NCBI RefSeq assembly: GCF_014137855.1
Contig: NZ_JACGWT010000001.1
Span: 124,001-188,000, forward strand
DNA from: Microlunatus kandeliicorticis
GTDB taxonomy: Bacteria > Actinomycetota > Actinomycetes > Propionibacteriales > Propionibacteriaceae
Reading direction: 5' to 3'
Length of the DNA stretch: 64,000 bases
Part shown: one piece after another, positions 7,618 to 15,730 of the stretch
How the letters are laid out: every line of letters starts with the position of its first letter
How positions within the stretch are numbered: position 1 is the first letter of the stretch
Notes under the pieces: generated by a model
Database searches by the model: none
Seen by the model: the letters and a program-made list of their open reading frames with translations, nothing else
Told to the model about the DNA's origin: nothing
Program-made: the position numbers and the translations under genes

Positions 7618-8160
7618 ACCGCGCTGGTCAGGCGGGACGCCGAACTGACGGCGCCACCAGAGCAGGCCGAGGCCGGCGAGTCCGAGGGCGGCACCCATCT
7701 CGGCCAAGCCACGCAGCAGCGGCCAGTAGGTGCCCTGGGACTCGACGTCGGCACGGGCCATGGCGACGTAGGAACCGTCGTCGCGCTCCAGGTAGAGCAC
7801 TTCGAACGGCGCCACGTAACCCGTGAGGGGCGTGGCGGGCTGCCAGCCCGGTGCGGGCGGCCGCTTCAGGGCGTCGAAATCCGTCCCCGGTCGCCTGATG
7901 TCGTCGAGGTAGACGAGGTTCGGCCGCCGGCCGATGCGGACCCGCACCTGTTCGAGGGTCAGACCCTTGCCCTGCTCGAGGTAGACCAGCGAGGCGGTCG
8001 CCGTCGCGGAGTGTCCGGAGTCGCGCAGCTCCCGAGCCGGTTGAATGTCTTGGGCACCGGTGATCGTCGTCGGCAAACCACTCACGCCGAGCACCCAGGC
8101 GCCGACCAGCGCGGCCGGGGCGAAGGCCGCGGCCGCGAAGCGGCGGATCTCTGAGGGCAC
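7615..8160 (-). CDS. hypothetical membrane-anchored protein (181 aa)
   Basis: From GTG 8160, with CACACT about 5 bases upstream as a possible leaderless -10. An N-terminal hydrophobic segment (AAAAFAPAALVGAWVLGV) is followed by an external domain of about 120 residues and a second hydrophobic helix near residue 160 (GAALGLAGLGLLWW), then a short charged tail. The topology suggests both ends inside and the middle domain outside. The central domain has a polar beta-rich look (YVAPFEVLYLERDDGSY). I do not recognise the family. Confidence 0.55.
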   Translation of the reverse strand: MPSEIRRFAAAAFAPAALVGAWVLGVSGLPTTITGAQDIQPARELRDSGHSATATASLVYLEQGKGLTLEQVRVRIGRRPNLVYLDDIRRPGTDFDALKRPPAPGWQPATPLTGYVAPFEVLYLERDDGSYVAMARADVESQGTYWPLLRGLAEMGAALGLAGLGLLWWRRQFGVPPDQRG

Positions 8161-8287
8161 GTGCCAGTGTGACCTGGCGCTCGGGTCACCGCCTAGGGTC
8201 GTGACGTCGGACTTCGTGCACCTGCGAGGTCCGCCCTGCGCTCGATCCCGATCATCCGGGCCTCATCCCCGACACGGAGGACCTCCC

Positions 8288-9118
8288 ATGGCCACCTGGC
8301 TCATCACCGGCTGCTCGACCGGGCTCGGACGCGCGTTCGCCGAGGCGACCCTCGAGCGCGGCCACCGGGTCGTGGTCACCGCCCGCGATCCGGAATCGGT
8401 GCGCGACCTGGCCGACCGCTACCCCGAGACGGCGCTCGCCACCGCGCTCGACGTCACCGACGACGCGCAGGTGGCGGCTGCTGTGGCCGCCGCGGAGGAA
8501 CGTTTCGGCGCAGTCGATGTGTTGGTGAACAACGCCGGGTACGGCTACCGCGCGGCGGTCGAGGAGGGCGAGGACGACGCGGTCCGCCGGCTCTTCGAGA
8601 CCCACGTGTTCGGCACCGTCCGGACGATCAAGGCCGTGCTGCCGGCGATGCGGGCGCGCCGGTCCGGGACGATCGTCAACCTGTCGTCGATCGGCGCCCG
8701 GATCTGTCCCGAGGGGTCGGGCTACTACGCCGCGGTCAAGGCGGCGGTCGAGGCCCTGACCGCCTCGCTGCGCAAGGAGGTCGCTCCGCTCGGCATCGCC
8801 GCGATGGTGGTCGAACCGGGCGCGTTCCGCACCGACTTCGCCGGCCGGTCGCTGACCCAGTCCGCCGAACCGATCGCCGACTACGCCGAGACGGCGGGCC
8901 GTCGTCGCAAGGAGCACGACACCGTCCACGGCCACCAGAAGGGCGACCCGGCCGAGGCGGCGCGGGCCCTGATCGAGGCGGTCGAGTCCGAGGACCCGCC
9001 GTACCTGCTGCTGCTCGGCAACGACGCGTCCGACGCCTTCCGGCACGTGCTCGACGGCCTGCGGACCGAGATCGACCAGTGGGAGACGCTCAGCCGGGGC
9101 ACCGACTTCGCCGACTGA
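8288..9118 (+). CDS. SDR-family oxidoreductase
   Basis: 276 residues from ATG 8288, with GGAGGA 8-13 bases upstream. Classical SDR motifs are in order: TGCSTGLGRA (cofactor loop), NNAGYG, the catalytic serine in VNLSSIGA, YYAAVK (YxxxK), and EPGAFRTDF after the active site. This pattern (TGCSTGLG, EPG..RT) belongs to the group annotated as oxidoreductase/short-chain dehydrogenase of broad substrate type. It is monocistronic. The substrate is unknown. Confidence 0.85.
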   Translation: MATWLITGCSTGLGRAFAEATLERGHRVVVTARDPESVRDLADRYPETALATALDVTDDAQVAAAVAAAEERFGAVDVLVNNAGYGYRAAVEEGEDDAVRRLFETHVFGTVRTIKAVLPAMRARRSGTIVNLSSIGARICPEGSGYYAAVKAAVEALTASLRKEVAPLGIAAMVVEPGAFRTDFAGRSLTQSAEPIADYAETAGRRRKEHDTVHGHQKGDPAEAARALIEAVESEDPPYLLLLGNDASDAFRHVLDGLRTEIDQWETLSRGTDFAD

Positions 9119-9185
9119 GCAGGGGAGTCGCCCTTGCCGCGGGAATCGGCTAGCAACGCGGACGCCGACCTGGCACGGTGTCGGC

Positions 9186-10073
9186 GTGATCGCGATCGAC
9201 GAGGCCCTGGTGCGGCGGCTGGTCGCCGACCAGTTCCCCGAGTGGGCCGGGCTGCCGGTGCGCTCGGTGCCGCGCCAGGGCTGGGACAACCGCACCTTCC
9301 GGCTGGGCGACCAGCTCACCGTCCGGCTGCCGAGCGCGGCCGGGTACGTCGCCGCGGTGGCCAAGGAGGACCGCTGGCTGCCCGAGCTCGCGCCGCTGCT
9401 GCCGGTGCCGATCCCGACGCCGGTGGCGGTGGGAGAGCCCGCTCACGGCTATCCCTTCCCCTGGTCGGTGCGGCGCTGGCTCGACGGTCGGCCGCTCGAC
9501 GCCACCGCACCCGCCAGCCGGTCGGCCCTCGCCGCCGCGATCGGGGACTTCCTGGTCGCGCTGCGCGGCGTCCGGCTGCCCGGAGCGCCGGTCGGCCCGC
9601 TGGCCGGGGCGCACAGCTTCTTCCGCGGCTGCCACCCCGGTGCGTACGCCGACGAGGTGCAGCGCGCGCTCGAGACGCTCGGCAGCCGGGTGGACTCCGC
9701 CGCCTGCTGGCGGATCTGGCGCGAGGGGATGGTCACCGTGTGGACCGACGACCCGGTGTGGTTCCACGGTGACGTCGCGGTCGGGAACATCCTGCTCGAC
9801 GAGGCGGGCGCGCTCGGGGCCATGATCGACTTCGGCACCTGCGGGGTCGGTGATCCGGCCTGTGACCTGCAGATCGCCTGGACCTACTTCGACGGCCCGG
9901 ACCGCCGCGTGCTGCGCGAGCACGCCGCGCTCGACGACGACTGCTGGCGGCGCGCCCGGGCCTGGGCGCTGTGGAAGGAGCTGATCACGGTGGATCCTGT
10001 CGCGCTCGACCGATCTGACGGGACGCCGGTGCTCCGCGCCCTCCTCGACGACCCGGTGGTGACCGCGTCGTGA
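9186..10073 (+). CDS. APH-family aminoglycoside/hydroxyurea-type phosphotransferase
   Basis: 295 residues from GTG 9186. The catalytic loop WFHGDVAVGNILLD and the metal loop AMIDFGTCGVGDPACDL are intact. The N-terminal lobe includes RQGWDNRTFRLGDQLTVRLP. The arrangement matches the antibiotic-kinase-like group rather than the first APH gene at 6661. Its stop overlaps the start of the Nudix gene (GTGA), so the two are coupled. The substrate is unknown; resistance is possible but not shown. Confidence 0.82.
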   Translation: MIAIDEALVRRLVADQFPEWAGLPVRSVPRQGWDNRTFRLGDQLTVRLPSAAGYVAAVAKEDRWLPELAPLLPVPIPTPVAVGEPAHGYPFPWSVRRWLDGRPLDATAPASRSALAAAIGDFLVALRGVRLPGAPVGPLAGAHSFFRGCHPGAYADEVQRALETLGSRVDSAACWRIWREGMVTVWTDDPVWFHGDVAVGNILLDEAGALGAMIDFGTCGVGDPACDLQIAWTYFDGPDRRVLREHAALDDDCWRRARAWALWKELITVDPVALDRSDGTPVLRALLDDPVVTAS

Positions 10074-10636
10074 CGGCCGGACCGGGTGCGGACCGGGCGA
10101 TCCTCGACCACCTGCTCGACGCGCTGCGGCAGCTGCCGACCTCCCCGGACCGCGACCGCTATCTCGGTTTCCTCGCGGAACAGGGCACCGACGCGCTCCG
10201 CCGCGACGGGGGCCCCGAGCACGTCACCGCGTCCTGCTTCGTGCTGTGTCCGGAGCTCGACCGGGTGCTGCTCTGCTATCACCGCAAGGGACGCTTCTGG
10301 GTCCAGTTCGGCGGCCACCTCGAGCCGGAGGACCGCGACGTCGCCGAGGCCGCTCGACGCGAGGCGCGGGAGGAGTCCGGGCTCGCCGACCTCGAGCTGG
10401 CGTCGCCCGACATCGTCGACCTCGACCGCCACGACCTCGGCCCCGGGTTTGCCTGCCGGGCGCACTGGGACCTCGGCTTCGTCGCGTTCGCCTCACCGGC
10501 CGCGGAGACGACGGTCAGCGCCGAGAGCGAGGACGTCGGCTGGTTCGGGATCGCCGCGCTGCCGCCGGAGATCCCGAGCGGGTTCGCCAACCGGCTGCAG
10601 ACGGTCGTGGACCGGATGCGTCACCGCCCAGTCTGA
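10070..10636 (+). CDS. NUDIX hydrolase
   Basis: 188 residues, translationally coupled to the phosphotransferase. The Nudix box fits GX5EX7REUXEEXGU, with GHLEPED followed by REAREESGL (metal-binding REXXEE). An N-terminal helical segment of about 50 residues precedes the fold. It hydrolyses some nucleoside-diphosphate-linked compound. Its pairing with a kinase is suggestive, but the substrate is open. Confidence 0.85.
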   Translation: MTAGPGADRAILDHLLDALRQLPTSPDRDRYLGFLAEQGTDALRRDGGPEHVTASCFVLCPELDRVLLCYHRKGRFWVQFGGHLEPEDRDVAEAARREAREESGLADLELASPDIVDLDRHDLGPGFACRAHWDLGFVAFASPAAETTVSAESEDVGWFGIAALPPEIPSGFANRLQTVVDRMRHRPV

Positions 10637-10667
10637 TCAAGACCTGATGATCACGACCTGATGATCA
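10634..10667. repeat. three TGATCA sites at exact 14-base spacing
   Basis: TGATCA at 10634, 10648 and 10662, beginning at the Nudix stop codon, with weaker versions continuing toward 10690. The sites face the same side of the helix only partly (14 bases is about 1.3 turns). It parallels the array at 7585-7617, also at a convergent junction. Confidence 0.5.
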
Positions 10668-10698
10668 ACGCCCGATGACCAACGGGTGAGGATCAACA

Positions 10699-10719
10699 GG
10701 TGATCGGGCCCCGATCACC
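10699..10719 (-). terminator. perfect 10-bp inverted repeat at PhyH stop
   Basis: Arms GGTGATCGGG (10699-10708) and CCCGATCACC (10710-10719) are perfectly complementary around one base and include the PhyH stop codon. The tight centre means the loop must open by two or three pairs. It is either a terminator-like hairpin or a dyad protein site; no U-tract follows. Confidence 0.4.
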
Positions 10720-11545
10720 AGTCGTCCACGCCGAAGAGCTTGCGACCGAGCTCGCCCATCGCCTCGGTCTGGTGCGTGTTGTAGGCCCCCGGGGCCGGCT
10801 TGGCTCCGGCGCCCCAGGTCTGGTCCTCGCGAACCCAGCGGACGAAGTAGGCGACCCGGGTGGTCGGGTTCCGGTTGTGCGAGGCGCCGTGCGGCATCAG
10901 GTGGTGCAGCAGCGCGAAGTCGCCGGCCTCGCCGGTGATCTCGATGCTCTCCATGTCCTCGATCCGCTTCCAGTTCTCGCGCAGGTGACGGCCGCCGGGA
11001 CCGTGCGCCTTCGCCTCCTCGGCCACCCGACGGTGCCCGCCGGGCACGACGTGGATGCCGCCGCCGCCCGGCTCGACGTCGGTCAGGTAGTAGCAGCCAC
11101 CCACCTGGAGCTCGGCCGGCTCGAAGGTGAAGTCGTCGGCCGTGTTGGGCACCGAGGCGTCGATGTGCAGCGTCTGGCTCAACGCGGTGTCTCGGTGCGC
11201 GTCGTTGCGGAGGGTGATCCCGATCGAGCCGTCGAGCACCCGGAGCTTCGGGGACCCGAGCAGCTGGCTCGCCGCGGCGTAGAGCGTCGGGTTGGCCATC
11301 AGCGGGATCAGGTCGGGGGTGTCGAAGGTGTGGTTGCCGGCGGAGTACATCGGCTTGATCCGGCCGTCGTGCGAGCCCCAGGTCGCCGGCAGCTCGAGGG
11401 TCGGCGGCACCAGCGAGAGGATCTGCTGGCGGTAGTGCTCGGCCTCGGCCCGGGACAGCGCTCCCTTGACCACGACATAGCCGAGTTCGTCGAACTGCTC
11501 GAGATCGGACGTTGACAGGACCGGACGGGCGTCGGTGATCGTCAT
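10715..11545 (-). CDS. phytanoyl-CoA dioxygenase (PhyH) family protein
   Basis: 276 residues from ATG 11545; TAGCGT at 11557-11552 lies 6 bases upstream, so the message is probably leaderless. The Fe(II)/2-oxoglutarate facial triad is visible: the HxD of TLHIDASV, the distal histidine in LLHHLMPHGAS, and the 2OG-binding arginine in NPTTRVAYF. Relatives hydroxylate CoA esters, ectoine or secondary metabolites. The context gives no clue to the substrate. Confidence 0.85.
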   Translation of the reverse strand: MTITDARPVLSTSDLEQFDELGYVVVKGALSRAEAEHYRQQILSLVPPTLELPATWGSHDGRIKPMYSAGNHTFDTPDLIPLMANPTLYAAASQLLGSPKLRVLDGSIGITLRNDAHRDTALSQTLHIDASVPNTADDFTFEPAELQVGGCYYLTDVEPGGGGIHVVPGGHRRVAEEAKAHGPGGRHLRENWKRIEDMESIEITGEAGDFALLHHLMPHGASHNRNPTTRVAYFVRWVREDQTWGAGAKPAPGAYNTHQTEAMGELGRKLFGVDDW

Positions 11546-11628
11546 GTCCCCACGCTAGGCCGGGTCACCCGAGCGGCGGAAGGGGGTCGGGAAAGCCCTT
11601 GCGCACGGGTTGCCGGTCGCCCGCGGAT

Positions 11629-11907
11629 TCAGCAGCGGCCGGGTGCGAAGACGAGGTGCTCGCCGGTCACGGTGGTGAAGGTCGCCTGCGGTTCCCCGGT
11701 GCCGGTCACGAATCCGACCGACCGGATGCCGGTGGTGCGGGCGTCGGGGTCGACGGAGGCGTAGACGACGCCGTCGTAGCGGAACTGCGGCCGCCCGCAC
11801 ACCCCCAGTCCGACCTGGACGACGTGGTCGCGCAGCAGCACGACCGGGACGCCGAGGACGACGAGGACGGTCAGCGCGGCCGCGCGGACCCCGCGATGGG
11901 CGGCCAT
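11629..11907 (-). CDS. small hypothetical protein with N-terminal TM segment
   Basis: 92 residues from ATG 11907, which overlaps the upstream stop by one base (TGATG), so it is coupled to the gene at 11907-12140. One hydrophobic helix (residues 7-24, ALTVLVVLGVPVVLL) is followed by an exported-looking domain with two cysteines (VCGRPQF and PGRC at the C-terminus) that could form a disulfide. I do not recognise a family. It is probably anchored outside the membrane. Confidence 0.5.
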   Translation of the reverse strand: MAAHRGVRAAALTVLVVLGVPVVLLRDHVVQVGLGVCGRPQFRYDGVVYASVDPDARTTGIRSVGFVTGTGEPQATFTTVTGEHLVFAPGRC

Positions 11908-12140
11908 CAGCGTCGCCGGTTGGGCCAGGTCCTGAGGTCGGCACGGAAGATGAAGAACGCGTTGCCGCCGAGCGCGAGGAACTCCACTCCGACCAGGAAA
12001 GGCAGCGGAGCCGTCGTCCACGCCGCACCTCGCGTCGCGAAGCAGAGGACGATCAGGACGACCATCGACACGGCCACGGCCATCAGCACAGCGAGCGCGA
12101 TCTTCTGCCCGAGGGGAACGGCGCGCACCAGCGTCAGCAT
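11907..12140 (-). CDS. small membrane protein (77 aa)
   Basis: From ATG 12140, with GGATCC-flanked GGAGG-like bases just upstream (AGGAGGATCCG). Two hydrophobic helices are visible: residues 14-35 (IALAVLMAVAVSMVVLIVLC) and 43-63 (PLPFLVGVEFLALGGNAFFIF). The C-terminus is basic (RADLRTWPNRRR). It is probably cotranscribed with the following 92-aa gene. The function is unknown. Confidence 0.5.
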   Translation of the reverse strand: MLTLVRAVPLGQKIALAVLMAVAVSMVVLIVLCFATRGAAWTTAPLPFLVGVEFLALGGNAFFIFRADLRTWPNRRR

Positions 12141-12227
12141 CGGATCCTCCTGATGTACGGCTGAGTCGCACGCTAGTCCAGTGCCGCCATCCCGTCACCC
12201 GGTACCGAGGCTCGTGATGCAGAACGT

Positions 12228-12275
12228 GCGCTGAGCTTGTCGAAGCGCCGGCACGCCCTTCGACAGGCTCAGGGC
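12228..12275. repeat. two copies of the TCGACRGGCTC intergenic element, inverted
   Basis: One copy (12228-12248) lies in reverse orientation with outer arms GCGCT/AGCGC. The second (12255-12275) lies forward with arms GCCCT/AGGGC. They sit between two minus-strand genes just downstream of the SRPBCC stop. See the element family entry in the findings. Confidence 0.8.
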
Positions 12276-12283
12276 ACCGTGGG

Positions 12284-12775
12284 TCAGCGCACCGGCTCGC
12301 GGCGGTAATCCTCGATCAGCGCCGACCAGCGGGCGCCGAGGTCACAGCGATCGCCGCTGGCGAGGGTGGCGGCCAGGTCCTCGAGGTGCACCTGCCAGCC
12401 GGCGCCGTAGGCGGGCAGCTCGTCGACGGGCAGGTCGTACTCCTCGATGATCAAGCGGCAGCGGTCGCCGTCGGGGACCAGGGTCGCCTCGAGACGGTGG
12501 TCCTCGGCTTCGCCGTCCTCGCGGGTGACCAGCACCAGTCGGCGTGGCGGTTCGCAGACCTCGACCCGGCCGGTGCCCGCCCAGCCGCTGGTGAAAACGG
12601 CGCGGAACGTCCCGTCCGGTCGCAGGTCGCCCTCCACCTCGGCGATCCAGCGGGCGAGCCGCTCGGGCCGCGTGCAGGCGTCCCAGAGGTCCGCGGCGTC
12701 GGTGGTGAAGACGTCGTCCACCCGCACCGAGCCCCGGCCGTCGGTTCCTTCGTGCAACGAGGCGGTCAACTTCAT
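12284..12775 (-). CDS. SRPBCC/AHSA1-like protein
   Basis: 163 residues from ATG 12775, overlapping the ArsR stop (ATGA). The START/SRPBCC pattern is clear: VDDVFTTDAADLWDACTRPERLARWI, then GTFRAVFTSGWAGTGRVEVCEPPRRLVL, and the C-terminal helix YGAGWQVHLEDLAATL. This ArsR-SRPBCC pairing is common in actinobacteria. The SRPBCC protein probably binds a hydrophobic ligand and is self-regulated with its ArsR partner. The ligand is unknown. Confidence 0.85.
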   Translation of the reverse strand: MKLTASLHEGTDGRGSVRVDDVFTTDAADLWDACTRPERLARWIAEVEGDLRPDGTFRAVFTSGWAGTGRVEVCEPPRRLVLVTREDGEAEDHRLEATLVPDGDRCRLIIEEYDLPVDELPAYGAGWQVHLEDLAATLASGDRCDLGARWSALIEDYRREPVR

Positions 12776-13089
12776 CGTCGTTCCTTCTTCCCTCGGGCGA
12801 TCTCGGTCTGTAGGGCCGCCATCCGGCCCTGCCACAGTGCGCGGTACCCGTCCAGCCACTGGTCGACCTCGGCCAGCGGATCGGTGCGCAGGCTGTAGAT
12901 CCGGCGCTGCGCCTCCTGACGGACGTCGACCAGGCCGGCCTCGCGGAGCACGCGCAGGTGCCGGGACACCCCGGGACGGGCGATCGGCAGCGCGTCGGCG
13001 AGCTCGCCGGCCGTCGCCGGGTGGTCACGCAGGATCTCCAGCACGGTGCGACGGCTCGGATCGGCCAGGGCCTGCAGCACGGCGTCCAC
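12772..13089 (-). CDS. ArsR-family winged-helix regulator
   Basis: 105 residues from GTG 13089. It has the compact ArsR core: LQALADPSRRTVLEILRDHP, recognition helix RPGVSRHLRVLREAGLV, and wing RRIYSLR, then the tail WLDGYRALWQGR typical of the SRPBCC-linked group. No metal-binding cysteine box is present, so it is not a metal sensor. A TTACTT-like -10 box a few bases upstream implies a leaderless message. It overlaps the SRPBCC gene and probably represses both. Confidence 0.88.
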   Translation of the reverse strand: MDAVLQALADPSRRTVLEILRDHPATAGELADALPIARPGVSRHLRVLREAGLVDVRQEAQRRIYSLRTDPLAEVDQWLDGYRALWQGRMAALQTEIARGKKERR

Positions 13090-13098
13090 CGCCGCAAA

Positions 13099-13121
13099 GT
13101 AACCGATCAGGTACGTAACCG
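13099..13121 (-). promoter_or_regulatory. candidate ArsR operator: direct repeat GTAACCG
   Basis: GTAACCG occurs at 13099-13105 and again at 13115-13121 (16-base spacing), with GTAC inside and a related GGTACC at 13126-13131. The repeats straddle the position expected for the ArsR promoter. This is inferred from layout only. Confidence 0.4.
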
Positions 13122-13140
13122 CAAGGGTACCTAGCGGCGA

Positions 13141-13719
13141 TCAGTCACCGGTCGTCGGTGAGCCCACGGCGGTGTAGACCTGCTCGGCGTAGCTGTCGAA
13201 GGTCGCCTCGCACTGCTTGAGCTGCTCGGCGGCCGAGCTCGCCCCTGGGGTGCCGAGCACGTCGCGGCGCCGGAGATCGCGGTACCAGCGCCGGAGCCGA
13301 TCGAGGCTCTGCTCCTCCTCCTCGAGCTCACCGAGGGTGAACTTCCGGATCCGCTGCTCCTTGGCGATCTCCTCGAGGTACTTGTCGCAGTCCGCCTCGA
13401 ACTCGGTCCACTCGTCCCGTCGGGCGTCGTGGTAGCGCTGCAGCAACCGCTCGGCGTCCCGCGGTGCGTAGCCGCTCGCCCCCAGGGCCACCAGTGACCC
13501 GCCGGCCCGGTCGGTGAGCTCGCGGACCCGGTCGAGCAGCGGGCCACCGGCCGGCACGTCGGGCATCGCCCAGGTCGAGGTGCCGATCAGGATGGCCCCG
13601 GCGCGGCGGAGCTCCCGCCAGACCGCCATCCGGTGCCGGGCCGGCTCGTTGGGCAGTCGCGCCAGCAGCACCAGCCAGCGCACAGGTTCGTCCGGGCGCC
13701 TACTTGTCACGGCCGTCAC
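13141..13719 (-). CDS. ChrB N-terminal-domain protein
   Basis: 192 residues from GTG 13719, with TAGGGG about 4 bases upstream on the minus strand. The beginning (WLVLLARLPNEPARHRMAVWRELRRAGA, read as two segments) matches the N-terminal domain of ChrB, the regulator of chromate resistance operons. A basic/acidic helical region follows (EELEEEEQSLDRLRRWYRDL). The C-terminal ChrB domain and a ChrA transporter are absent here, so a chromate role is not established. It is more likely an orphan DNA-binding or stress protein. Confidence 0.7.
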   Translation of the reverse strand: MTAVTSRRPDEPVRWLVLLARLPNEPARHRMAVWRELRRAGAILIGTSTWAMPDVPAGGPLLDRVRELTDRAGGSLVALGASGYAPRDAERLLQRYHDARRDEWTEFEADCDKYLEEIAKEQRIRKFTLGELEEEEQSLDRLRRWYRDLRRRDVLGTPGASSAAEQLKQCEATFDSYAEQVYTAVGSPTTGD

Positions 13720-14005
13720 CAGCCCCTAGGTTTCGATCACGAGGTACGACGACCCGCCGACCGGTCCATCCGGGCGGTGGGAAGACGGGCGAACCGGCCA
13801 CCGGCTTGCTCGCCCCGCATGTCGATCGATGATGCACCGCCCCCGGTCGTCGATCCAACCGCCCGGCCGAACACCGTGCCGGGCACCGCAAGATCGAACC
13901 GGCAGCGAAGGGACCCCAGCACGACGGGCGTCCGCCTGTCGTCGTTCCGCGTCCCCGGACTGCATCCACGCGCGGCCCGACCGGCCGCCGACACAGGAGG
14001 TCCTG

Positions 14006-14281
14006 ATGGGCACCATCATCGGTTACATCGTCATCGGCCTGATCGCCGGAGCCATCGCCAAGGCGATCCTGCCCGGCCGCCAAGGGGGCGGGATCATCGT
14101 CACGATGCTCCTCGGCATCGTCGGGGCCCTGCTCGGCGGCTTCCTCGGCGGCGCGCTCTTCGGGGTCAAGTACGACAAGATCTTCAGCTTCCAGGGCCTC
14201 ATCACGGCGGTCGTCGGTGCCCTGATCGTGTTGATCATCTACGGCTTCATCCGCCGCCGGACCGGTGGCTCGCGCGCCTGA
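14006..14281 (+). CDS. GlsB/YeaQ/YmgE-family membrane protein
   Basis: 91 residues from ATG 14006, with AGGAGG at 13995-14000 fixing the start. Three hydrophobic helices with glycine zippers are visible: IIGYIVIGLIAGAIAKAIL, IVTMLLGIVGALLGGFLGG and LITAVVGALIVLIIYGFI. The GRQGGGIIVT link between helices 1 and 2 is the family signature (transglycosylase-associated protein). Members are stress-induced. The 286 bases before it (13720-14005) hold no gene I can support. Confidence 0.85.
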   Translation: MGTIIGYIVIGLIAGAIAKAILPGRQGGGIIVTMLLGIVGALLGGFLGGALFGVKYDKIFSFQGLITAVVGALIVLIIYGFIRRRTGGSRA

Positions 14282-14454
14282 GGCATCACGACGTCCGTCG
14301 CTCGGCCACGCGTTCCGTCCGGGGGGTTCCGGCGGGTCGGGCGGGGCGACGGCGCAGAGATCGGCGCGGGGCTCCGGCCTGACCCGTTGACGGGCCGTGG
14401 GCCCCGCGCCGGTCTTGATCTTCTGGTCACGCCCCGGCGAGGGCCGGGCGCCGT

Positions 14455-15723
14455 TCAGCGCCGGGTCCGCGTCTGAGGTGACCGCCGCAGCACCCAGAGC
14501 AGGACGAGCGCGCCGACCACCTGGGTGGCGACGACGTAGCCCACCAGCGCAGGCAGCGAGCGGCCCGAGAGCGCACCGGCCACAAGGCCGCCGAGCACCG
14601 CCGCTCCGCCCTGGACGGCGGCGAACAGGCCGTAGGCGGTCCCGCGCCGGGCCGGCTCGACCTGGTCGGCGACCAGCGCCTTGACCGTCGAGTCCTGCAG
14701 CCCGGTCGCCGCACCCCAGACCACCACGCCGGCCACCACCACCGGCAGCCCGGACCCGAACGCGGTCAGCGGCACCGCGATCACCAGCACCGGCAGGGCG
14801 AGCAGGATGCGCCCGTGCCAGCGGTCGTAGAGCGGGCCGGCGGCCAGGGCGGCGAGCCCGCCGGCGCCCATCGCCACCGCGTAGAGCACCGGGACCGCGG
14901 CCGCACCGACCAACCGGCTCTGCACCAGGTGGTAGCCGATGACCGCCCAGCTGACCAGGCCCGCCGTGCTCAGCGCCGCGGTGATCGCGTAGAGCCAGAA
15001 CGTCCGCGGCAGTCCGCCGGTCGTGCCGGGGACCGGCCCAGGCGCCGCCGGCCTCGCGGGTGCGCTGCCGGGTGCGCGGTCCGCGCCCCGGTCGCGGGCG
15101 CGCAGCACCAGCACGACGGCGACCGAGACCGCGCCGGGAACGGCCAGGGTCGCCAGCCCGGTGGCGAGCCCGCCGGTGAGCGCGGCCAGTCCGGCCACCA
15201 GCAACGGCCCGGCCACCGCTCCGAGCTGGTCGAGCGCCTTGTGGACACCGAACCCGCGGCCGAGCCCGACGACCTGCGAGGCCCGGGCGAGCAGCACGGT
15301 CTTGGCCGGGCTGCGGACCGCCTTGCCGAAGCGCTCGAGCAGGATCAGCGCCACGCCGGCCGCCAGCCCCGCGCCACCGAGCCACGGGGTGACGGCGAGC
15401 AGCGGCACGCTGAGAGCGGTGAGCAGATAGCCCGCCAGCGTCCAGCCCCAGTAGCGCCCGCTCCGGTCGGCGCGCGCGCCGGTGAACAACCGGGCCACCA
15501 GCGCCACGGCCTCACCGACGCCGCCGACCAGGCCGACCAGGGTGGCGCCGGCACCCAGCGAGGCCAGCAACGGCCCGTAGACCGACCGGGCTCCCTCGTA
15601 GACCATGTCGGCGGCCAGGCTGGTCACCCCGAGCCCGACGACCAGTCGCCAGGCCGCCCGGGCCGTGGGGGATCGTTCCCCCGCGCGCGACGGCCCGTCG
15701 CGGTCCGTCTCCTGGGCGGTCAC
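14455..15723 (-). CDS. MFS transporter
   Basis: 422 residues from GTG 15723, 7 bases after the DUF2127 stop, so cotranscribed with it. Twelve hydrophobic segments are visible. The loop after helix 2 has TGARADRSGRYWGW and the matching second-half loop has GPLYDRWHGRILLALP, both MFS-like. A cytoplasmic loop rich in Ala/Pro/Gly separates the halves (near residue 215). It lacks obvious drug-export signatures. It is probably a proton-driven exporter or uptake carrier of unknown substrate. Confidence 0.82.
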   Translation of the reverse strand: MTAQETDRDGPSRAGERSPTARAAWRLVVGLGVTSLAADMVYEGARSVYGPLLASLGAGATLVGLVGGVGEAVALVARLFTGARADRSGRYWGWTLAGYLLTALSVPLLAVTPWLGGAGLAAGVALILLERFGKAVRSPAKTVLLARASQVVGLGRGFGVHKALDQLGAVAGPLLVAGLAALTGGLATGLATLAVPGAVSVAVVLVLRARDRGADRAPGSAPARPAAPGPVPGTTGGLPRTFWLYAITAALSTAGLVSWAVIGYHLVQSRLVGAAAVPVLYAVAMGAGGLAALAAGPLYDRWHGRILLALPVLVIAVPLTAFGSGLPVVVAGVVVWGAATGLQDSTVKALVADQVEPARRGTAYGLFAAVQGGAAVLGGLVAGALSGRSLPALVGYVVATQVVGALVLLWVLRRSPQTRTRR

Positions 15724-15730
15724 CGGCCGC

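Noticed and set aside
6661-10073. APH genes as acquired aminoglycoside resistance
   Set aside because: Both have chromosomal codon bias, lie among housekeeping-like genes and lack mobile-element signs; the fold alone does not show resistance.
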